DNA from: a virus
Virus record (IMG/VR): IMGVR_UViG_3300046535_000680
Coordinates: 1-24,785 of that record
DNA: 24,785 nucleotides
Strand: one strand, 5' to 3'
Below, one piece after another: positions 20,219-24,785 of this stretch. The notes beneath the pieces are model-generated. The model had not been told where the DNA came from. It saw nothing but the letters and a program-made list of their open reading frames with translations, and ran no database searches. Made by a program: the position numbers and the translations under genes. Numbering within the stretch: the first letter of the stretch is position 1; each line of letters begins with the position of its first letter.

Positions 20219-20443
20219 TCAAACCAGCAGCGGCAACACGCCTCCCAGGAGCCGCCCTGAGTGAGGAAGAAGTAACCTCACAAGAATGAGAATGCAGACC
20301 AAGGCAAAAATGATCCAGATAATCTGGACGACCTTGGGTGGCAGGGCAATGCCGGCCACCGTCTGCAGTACCCAGATGATCAAGTAGATCACCAACGCCA
20401 GCAAGCAAATGTAAATCAGCGCATAGATGATTGCTTCGATCAT
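20219..20443 (-). CDS. Two-helix small membrane protein (holin candidate)
   Basis: ATG 20443 follows GGAGTAATCGCC. The 74 residues are almost all hydrophobic: helix 1 about 2-30 (MIEAIIYALIYICLLALVIY and onward), a short PPKVVQ turn, helix 2 about 40-62 (IIWIIFALVCILILVRLL), then LPHSGRLLGGVLPLLV. This plan is that of class II holins, and it is encoded downstream of the endolysin in the same direction, the last gene before a terminator. The holin role is inferred from size, topology and position; no known holin motif is seen. Confidence 0.65.
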   Translation of the reverse strand: MIEAIIYALIYICLLALVIYLIIWVLQTVAGIALPPKVVQIIWIIFALVCILILVRLLLPHSGRLLGGVLPLLV

Positions 20444-20448
20444 GGCGA

Positions 20449-20877
20449 TTACTCCGGTGGCCGCTCGAGGACGAACATTTCCTTCTCGTCGCGCAAGTAA
20501 ACGTGTGTCACGCCATCAGCCCGCACGGTAACGTAAATGACGTGCGCCGGGTTCACCCAGACCGACTGCTGGCGGACGCCTTCGCTGTCGCACCGCGTCA
20601 GCTTGACGAGATCGAACACCGCCTTGTCATATTCAAAGTGTGCGACCAGCTCGGTGTTGGTGGTGAGCGTGAATGTGTAGGAGGCGTCGGTGCTCGCCTC
20701 GAGGCCGTTGATGTAGGACCAGTGCGTGAAGGCGTAGTCGGGGTACGCCCTGGCGACGATCGTGACCTCGGTGCCTTGCGGAAACGAGCCGTCGCCGGCT
20801 GTATCGCCACCGATGGCGGGGAAGGCACTCGTTGTGAGCGTCGACATTACCGGGCGCGGTTCGCCTGTGTCAGACAC
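20449..20877 (-). CDS. Protein with InlB-type B-repeat domain, 142 residues
   Basis: Residues about 23-82 match the divergent InlB B-repeat fold: GGDTAGDGSFPQGTEVTIVA, YPDYAFTHWSYINGLE (46-61) and SYTFTLTTNTELVAHF (66-81), an Ig-like module common on bacterial and phage surfaces. A second C-terminal part (VNPAHVIYVTVRADGVTHVY) looks like a small beta unit. No signal peptide is seen. Start GTG 20877 has weak AAGG upstream; ATG 20844 is the alternative. It lies between endolysin and holin candidate, and may be a virion adhesin or accessory to lysis. Confidence 0.7.
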   Translation of the reverse strand: MSDTGEPRPVMSTLTTSAFPAIGGDTAGDGSFPQGTEVTIVARAYPDYAFTHWSYINGLEASTDASYTFTLTTNTELVAHFEYDKAVFDLVKLTRCDSEGVRQQSVWVNPAHVIYVTVRADGVTHVYLRDEKEMFVLERPPE

Positions 20878-20961
20878 CGTACAGCAACCTTTTCTGGTTC
20901 ACGGTATTACCACCTCGTGGGGCGGCTCCTTCACCCCGATGGTCGTCTCATAACCTTAAAG

Positions 20962-20993
20962 GCCGCGGCGTTGTCAGGCGTCGCGGCTTTTTT
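20962..20993 (+). terminator. Terminator-like hairpin between InlB-repeat and endolysin genes
   Basis: GCCGCGGCG (20962-20970) and CGTCGCGGC (20979-20987) form 9 pairs including one G-U; TTTTTT follows at 20988. The U-run is on the plus strand, where no gene precedes; read on the minus strand the tail is only CTTTAAGG. Probably bidirectional or weak for the lysis operon. Confidence 0.5.
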
Positions 20994-20995
20994 AA

Positions 20996-21592
20996 TTAAA
21001 TCCAGGCCGGCGCCGCCGTTTCGCGTTCGTACTGCGCCGGCGGATCCAACCGGTGTACTGCATACAGCAGGCCGCTGCATCCCGGCTGTTGGTCCATCGT
21101 ATCGGCATCGAACTTGCCGTCAGCCACGTACTTGCCAGGCTCCTGGATTGTCGTGCCGGCCCACAAATAGGGCGATGGCAGGCCTTTGTTGTAGTAGCCG
21201 GTGCCGTTGTACTTCTCGAGGTGAAACAGCATTTTCTCCAGCCGCCAATCGGTGACCTCGGTCAGCCCGTCATACTCGAGCGCGTCGATCGCGCCCTCCT
21301 CCCAGCTGTCAAACGGCCCGCGGCCGGCCGGCACCAGCTCGGTGACCTCGTTAAGCGGCTCGCCGTTCCCCAGATAAGTATCGAAGTCGCAATCGCTTTC
21401 CCTGCGATGTATGGCCGCGATCATCATCCAGGGAACGCCAGTGTCGCGCTCGACGCCCTGGTAGCGCGATTTATTACTTATTGCGTGTTGCCCCAGCTCC
21501 TTGAACATCGCCGCCCAATCGGCGTCGATCGCCTCCATGGCATCCCACTGCTGGGCGTAGAGCGGCCACATGGTGCCGTAACTGAACGACAT
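20996..21592 (-). CDS. Phage endolysin (lysozyme-like muramidase/transglycosylase family)
   Basis: A 198-residue cell-wall hydrolase. After a helical MWPLYAQQWDAMEAIDADW start, it carries the catalytic-type AAIHRRESDCDFDTYLGNG (59-77; Glu65 probable acid), VPAGRGPFDSWEEGAIDAL (87-105), a LEKYNGTGYYNKGLPSPYLW segment and a KYVADGKFD loop near the end. These blocks recur in lysozyme-like lysins of phages infecting Gram-negative bacteria. No signal peptide is seen, so release needs a holin. ATG 21592 follows AGGAGGACGCC, the best ribosome site of the window. It degrades peptidoglycan at the end of infection. Confidence 0.85.
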   Translation of the reverse strand: MSFSYGTMWPLYAQQWDAMEAIDADWAAMFKELGQHAISNKSRYQGVERDTGVPWMMIAAIHRRESDCDFDTYLGNGEPLNEVTELVPAGRGPFDSWEEGAIDALEYDGLTEVTDWRLEKMLFHLEKYNGTGYYNKGLPSPYLWAGTTIQEPGKYVADGKFDADTMDQQPGCSGLLYAVHRLDPPAQYERETAAPAWI

Positions 21593-21601
21593 GGCGTCCT
21601 C

Positions 21602-21904
21602 CTAGCAACTCTGTGGCGACCACTTGAGCGCGTCGACGCGAGCGCGCTGATACGCAACAATAGAACTCTGCATGCCGGCTGCGGCGCGCGCCGGCTGCTG
21701 GTGCGGATCCTTGAGCCAACCGGTGAACAGGTGTCCGACGTTTTCCCGAAACGCATCATCGATCGCCGCCAGAACCTGCGCGCGAATGTGGACGCGGTCC
21801 TCGTCAGTCACGCAAACCGGTGTCGGCGGTGCTGCACTTTGCGCGTAGAGGAAGGTGCCGACCAGCAGCACGATCACGAATATCGTGGCGATCGCCCTGG
21901 TCAT
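21602..21904 (-). CDS. Exported or signal-anchored small protein, 100 residues
   Basis: ATG 21904 overlaps the stop of the glycine-rich gene by 4 bp (ATGA). A hydrophobic N-terminal helix (MTRAIATIFVIVLLVGTFLY, then AQSAAPPTPVC) is either a cleaved signal (AQSA) or a membrane anchor. The remaining periplasmic part is helical (DEDRVHIRAQVLAAIDDAFR) and has two cysteines, one near the anchor and one as the last residue, which could pair. Standing between the tail and endolysin genes, it may be a spanin-like or lysis accessory protein; no spanin-type coiled coil is evident. Function unknown. Confidence 0.65.
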   Translation of the reverse strand: MTRAIATIFVIVLLVGTFLYAQSAAPPTPVCVTDEDRVHIRAQVLAAIDDAFRENVGHLFTGWLKDPHQQPARAAAGMQSSIVAYQRARVDALKWSPQSC

Positions 21905-22848
21905 GGTCCCCACTTAACGACGATCAAACCTGGCGCGCCGGGACCGCCGGGACCGGATATAGCACCGCCCCCACCGCCCCCACCGTAATAGCCGCCATAG
22001 CCGCCGTACCACGAAGATCCGAGAAACCCGCTGGCACCACCACCGCCACCGCCACCCGATCCAAGGTTGGCTTGGCCGAAATCAGGACCGTTGCCGCCAG
22101 TGCCGCCTTGTCCAGCATTGTTGGGATGGTTGTAACTGTCCCAGACGGCTCCACCACCACCGCCACCATCGACACCCGGGTTACCAGCATGGCCGCCATC
22201 AAGATTAGAGCCACCGATCGCCGCACCGCCGCCGTAGCCGGCGTAATTGTTGCCGCCAGCGCCGGACACGTATGACGGCGCACTGTCGCCACCCCTGCCG
22301 CCACCGCCATTGCCGCCGCCACCTGGTGCCGCGTAACTAACGCTACTGCTGTTGCCGCCAAAACCGCCGCCGCCATTGGGGCCAGCAGCACCACCACCAC
22401 CTGCGCCGCCGGCAGCCTGAAAGGCGCCACCATATCCGGTGCCGCCATTGCCGCCGTTGTACTTCACGTCACCAATGCCATTGGCGACATTGCCGCCGGC
22501 GCCCCCAGAATTGCCGCTGCCGCCGGCGCCAGGAGCAGCCTGACACAGCGTTGCGCCATCGCTCCTGATGAACAGCGTGTAGCCAGCGGGGCCATCAATG
22601 CGGATGGTGACGACAGATCTTGGTAAGAGGATGCAATTGATAACGCGGGAGTAGGCGCCGCCACCACCACCGCCGCCCGATTGCCCGCCTGCGCCTGCGC
22701 CTCCGCCGCCGATGCAGTGGATCTCGTTCTTGTCGTCAGTCCAGTTATCGGGGACTGTCCACGTCGTGCCGCTGCCCCACGCTGCGACTTGTTGCGTTGC
22801 CGGCCGCGGCCGACCTCCAATCAGCATTGCCTGAATACCGGGGAGCAT
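21901..22848 (-). CDS. Glycine-rich tail protein, about 315 residues
   Basis: Start ATG 22848 shares a base with the stop of the tail-fibre gene (TAATG); an in-frame GTG/ATG-type extension to 22974 overlaps the fibre and is rejected. After a short N-terminus (GSGTTWTVPDNWTDDKNEIH, a module found in Gly-rich phage tail proteins), most of residues 60-300 are Gly-Gly-x repeats with Asn, Ser and Tyr. The end GPGGPGAPGLIVVKW returns to a small strand. Polyglycine-II-like glycine-rich domains of this kind are used in phage fibre tips for receptor binding. It probably forms the distal part or adhesin partner of the fibre encoded just before. Confidence 0.75.
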   Translation of the reverse strand: MLPGIQAMLIGGRPRPATQQVAAWGSGTTWTVPDNWTDDKNEIHCIGGGGAGAGGQSGGGGGGGAYSRVINCILLPRSVVTIRIDGPAGYTLFIRSDGATLCQAAPGAGGSGNSGGAGGNVANGIGDVKYNGGNGGTGYGGAFQAAGGAGGGGAAGPNGGGGFGGNSSSVSYAAPGGGGNGGGGRGGDSAPSYVSGAGGNNYAGYGGGAAIGGSNLDGGHAGNPGVDGGGGGGAVWDSYNHPNNAGQGGTGGNGPDFGQANLGSGGGGGGGASGFLGSSWYGGYGGYYGGGGGGGAISGPGGPGAPGLIVVKWGP

Positions 22849-23945
22849 TAACTGAGTGCCGATGCCGTTGAACAGAGAATGTTGCTGGCATCCCAGACAA
22901 TGTACGAAATAACATTCCAAGTGCCTGTTGTTGTTGGCTTGATGCCATTGGCAAACTTGTAGGCAGTCCCCCAAGTAGCAGTCGGACCGACAATCATGAA
23001 AACACCCTTCTGACCTACTTTCGTATTGACCGGATTTGCAACCGTAACTGACCCTCCACCAGATATTTGAAAATCAAGACCAAGCGAAAAATCTGGCGCT
23101 ACTCCACTCACCAGAAGTACCGGCGCAGCCGCCCCCCACACCGTGCCGACATCGACAACGTGCGTTGGCGCAGAGTTGGCGCGAAATTCGGCAACGGTGG
23201 CGTGAACTGTTGCCGCGGCGGCAATGGCAGCGTTCACGAACTTGGTGTTGGCAATGCTTTGGTCATTATCACCAGCTGTCTGATCCGGCGCTTGCGGATC
23301 TCCGGTCAGTACTGGCGAATTGATTGGCGCCTTGGTGTCGATGCTGGTCTGCAGCACCGTTCCCATTGCGATGAGGCTGTTTGCTACGAACTCCGTATTA
23401 GCAATGCTCTTGTCATGATCACCCGATGCCGGTGTCGGCACCTGAGGATCTCCTGTAAGCACGGGGCTGTCGAGCGGCGCCTGCGCTGCGGCCGGTTTCG
23501 TCCACGGTCCCCACACACCGCCCTTCTTCTCGCGCACCCACAGGCTGCCGGGGACAACGGTGTCGTTCTGGTCGCGCGCCTCGACCACCAGGTTGTTATT
23601 GGCCGGCGGCACGGCCGGCGGATCGGAACTGTAGACCCACCCGACAAAAGCGTGTCCGGCTACTGGCGAGCTGGTGGCGGTGCTGGCCGCATAAAACGAT
23701 CCTGGATACCAAAGCTGGCTATCGAAATTAGTGACGATCTGTGACGCCTTCTCACCACCCATTGTGTTGAGCGCGTCATCGACATTGGTGGCGCCGGTGC
23801 CGCCAGCGATGATTGGACGCGGGATATTAAGATCCTGCTCAACGTCGGCGATGAAAATGTTGTACTTGTTACTCTCGATCGACTGATCGGGAATACCCTG
23901 AGTGCCGGCCGGGATATGATAGACGTTTGAACCGTCGCGCGGCAT
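22848..23945 (-). CDS. Tail fibre protein with internal repeats
   Basis: ATG 23945 follows AGGGGGGTCAGTA and overlaps the upstream stop (TAATG). The first 50 residues (MPRDGSNVYHIPAGTQGIPD, IIAGGTGATNVDDALNTMGG) are a fibre base commonly seen in phages. The middle holds two copies of a phage fibre repeat: APLDSPVLTGDPQVP with SIANTEFV (156-187) and APINSPVLTGDPQAP with SIANTKFV (206-237). The C-terminal 120 residues (WGTAYKFANGIKPTTTGTWN) have the beta-rich composition of a receptor-binding domain. It recognises the host surface. No chaperone or enzymatic spike motif is visible. Confidence 0.82.
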   Translation of the reverse strand: MPRDGSNVYHIPAGTQGIPDQSIESNKYNIFIADVEQDLNIPRPIIAGGTGATNVDDALNTMGGEKASQIVTNFDSQLWYPGSFYAASTATSSPVAGHAFVGWVYSSDPPAVPPANNNLVVEARDQNDTVVPGSLWVREKKGGVWGPWTKPAAAQAPLDSPVLTGDPQVPTPASGDHDKSIANTEFVANSLIAMGTVLQTSIDTKAPINSPVLTGDPQAPDQTAGDNDQSIANTKFVNAAIAAAATVHATVAEFRANSAPTHVVDVGTVWGAAAPVLLVSGVAPDFSLGLDFQISGGGSVTVANPVNTKVGQKGVFMIVGPTATWGTAYKFANGIKPTTTGTWNVISYIVWDASNILCSTASALS

Positions 23946-24785
23946 TACTGACCCCCCTGCTGATTGATCAGCGCCTGCGTAATCGCGTTGCGCATGACAA
24001 AGTTTTGCGCTGGTGTTCCTGGGTAATAGAGCGGATCAGCATCGCTAGCGGCCTGCGCCTCGCGAAACATCGGCGAGCGTTGCCGTACCAGATTGCCAGC
24101 CTCTTCAGCGGCGCCGCGTCGCAACGAACCAGCGCCAGCGCGCATGCCGCTGGCAGTAGCACCAGGCAAAGCAAAACCGATAGCACCACCGACCGGGCCA
24201 CCGACAGCATGACCAAGGTAGGCCATGCCTGTACTGATTGGAGTAAGACGCGACAAGGCGCCGACAATCCCACCACCGCCGGTGAGCGCGTTGGCGCCGC
24301 CCTCGAGCGCGCGCACCCCGCGAGATCCGGTTTTTGCGGCATCGAGCGCAGCAATCTCTTCTGGGACGAAACCACGCGGGCGCTGCGTCGTGCTCTCGAC
24401 GGTGCTGCGCAGCTGATTGGTCAATGCGCGTTCTGGATCAGAGGCGTTGGCTGACTTGCGCAAGATAGTGTCGACAATGCTGCCGCGTTTGCCGGCGGCG
24501 TAATCGGCAACGCCTTTCTGCAAGGCATCGTTGCCGGTCTTGTCGAGATGATCGTAGAGCATCGAACGCGCCTGCATGGCGCCGCTTTCGCCTTTCTTGC
24601 TGCCGGCGCTCGTTGCTTGGCGAAACTCATCGATGTCCGCTGGCGTGATCAGTGGCCGGGTCTTGGTCTTGTCGAGCAAGACATCGATCGCCTCGTGCGT
24701 GACCGGCGCTGCTTTTTCGTACTGGCCGCTCGAGGCAAGCTTGGCCTTCATGTCGTTGGCGAGCTGCGCGATCGAGTCCGGCGAG
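23945..24785 (-). CDS. Probable virion/ejection protein, N-terminus beyond right edge (partial)
   Basis: The frame is open from the right edge to TAA 23945 (280 codons visible), so it starts outside. Visible parts include helical charged stretches (DIDEFRQATSAGSKKGESGA, DHLDKTGNDALQKGVADY), a Gly/Ala-rich hydrophobic region (GGANALTGGGGIVGALSRL, GGPVGGAIGFALPGATASG), and a C-terminus MRNAITQALINQQGGQ. Hydrophobic Gly-rich segments close to the end are usual in internal (ejected) virion proteins, which sit just before the fibre genes in podovirus-like genomes. Function is inferred from position and composition; no domain is recognised. Confidence 0.75.
   Translation of the reverse strand, partial: SPDSIAQLANDMKAKLASSGQYEKAAPVTHEAIDVLLDKTKTRPLITPADIDEFRQATSAGSKKGESGAMQARSMLYDHLDKTGNDALQKGVADYAAGKRGSIVDTILRKSANASDPERALTNQLRSTVESTTQRPRGFVPEEIAALDAAKTGSRGVRALEGGANALTGGGGIVGALSRLTPISTGMAYLGHAVGGPVGGAIGFALPGATASGMRAGAGSLRRGAAEEAGNLVRQRSPMFREAQAASDADPLYYPGTPAQNFVMRNAITQALINQQGGQ

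Noticed and set aside
20898-20951. Short minus-strand frame ending KEPPHEVVIP before the InlB-repeat gene
   Set aside because: Protein-like ending but only about 17 codons from the nearest upstream stop and no ATG; may be a leader peptide but cannot be supported.
21924-22448. Ala/Val-rich minus-strand frame inside the glycine-rich tail gene
   Set aside because: Frame-shifted reading of GGT/GGC repeats; the Gly-rich frame fits position, overlaps and start.

Overview
The window is part of a tailed-phage (or prophage) genome, very probably from an alphaproteobacterial host of the Rhizobiales/Bradyrhizobium kind. Reasons: DNA is GC-rich throughout; a GcrA-like protein (a family largely confined to alphaproteobacteria) is present; and portal, large and small terminase, tail fibre, endolysin, replication nucleases and a primase-helicase are packed with 1-8 bp overlaps. 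No integrase, capsid, DNA polymerase or rRNA gene is visible, so lifestyle and tail type cannot be settled; the long P22/podovirus-like portal followed by fibre, glycine-rich and lysis genes hints at a podovirus-like virion.

Layout. (1) 1-7382, minus strand: head and packaging. Read in transcription order: small-terminase-like protein, large terminase, four small proteins, portal, a 746-residue polyvalent-type protein, and a partial proline-rich protein leaving the left edge. (2) 7402-8043: a control region. A small HTH protein and a membrane protein on the minus strand diverge from a plus-strand operon; back-to-back promoters carry palindromic GACAG/CTGTC sites. (3) 8044-9309, plus: two small early-type proteins and a cytosine-methyltransferase-like protein. 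(4) 9384-16270, minus: DNA metabolism. In transcription order: GcrA-like protein, VRR-NUC nuclease, two small proteins, Cas4-like Fe-S nuclease, a structured leader with a tRNA-like minihelix, a 259-residue conserved phage protein, terminator, primase-SF3 helicase, then an AT-rich noncoding stretch bounded by 17-bp direct repeats (candidate origin or control region) and a 162-residue protein.

(5) 16355-19987, plus: accessory genes. Coiled-coil and membrane proteins, a secreted protein ending in a VPLPA-CTERM exosortase sorting signal (very unusual on a phage), a mini AP2-domain protein, and, behind a near-copy of the 7990 promoter, three small genes. (6) 19988-20218: convergent terminators. 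(7) 20219-24785, minus: tail and lysis. A partial probable ejection/structural protein entering from the right edge, tail fibre, glycine-rich protein, exported small protein, endolysin, InlB-repeat protein and a two-helix membrane protein (holin candidate).

How it fits together. The minus-strand late genes at both ends would join into one late operon if the genome is circular or circularly permuted, with replication and accessory blocks between. The HTH protein is the obvious candidate to bind the repeated palindromes, which would connect the control region at 8.0 kb, the noncoding region at 10 kb and the accessory promoter at 19.2 kb. An 11-base leader GTTCATCACAA occurs four times, three of them directly before a ribosome binding site, on both strands. 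All functions are read from motifs by eye; no database search was made.
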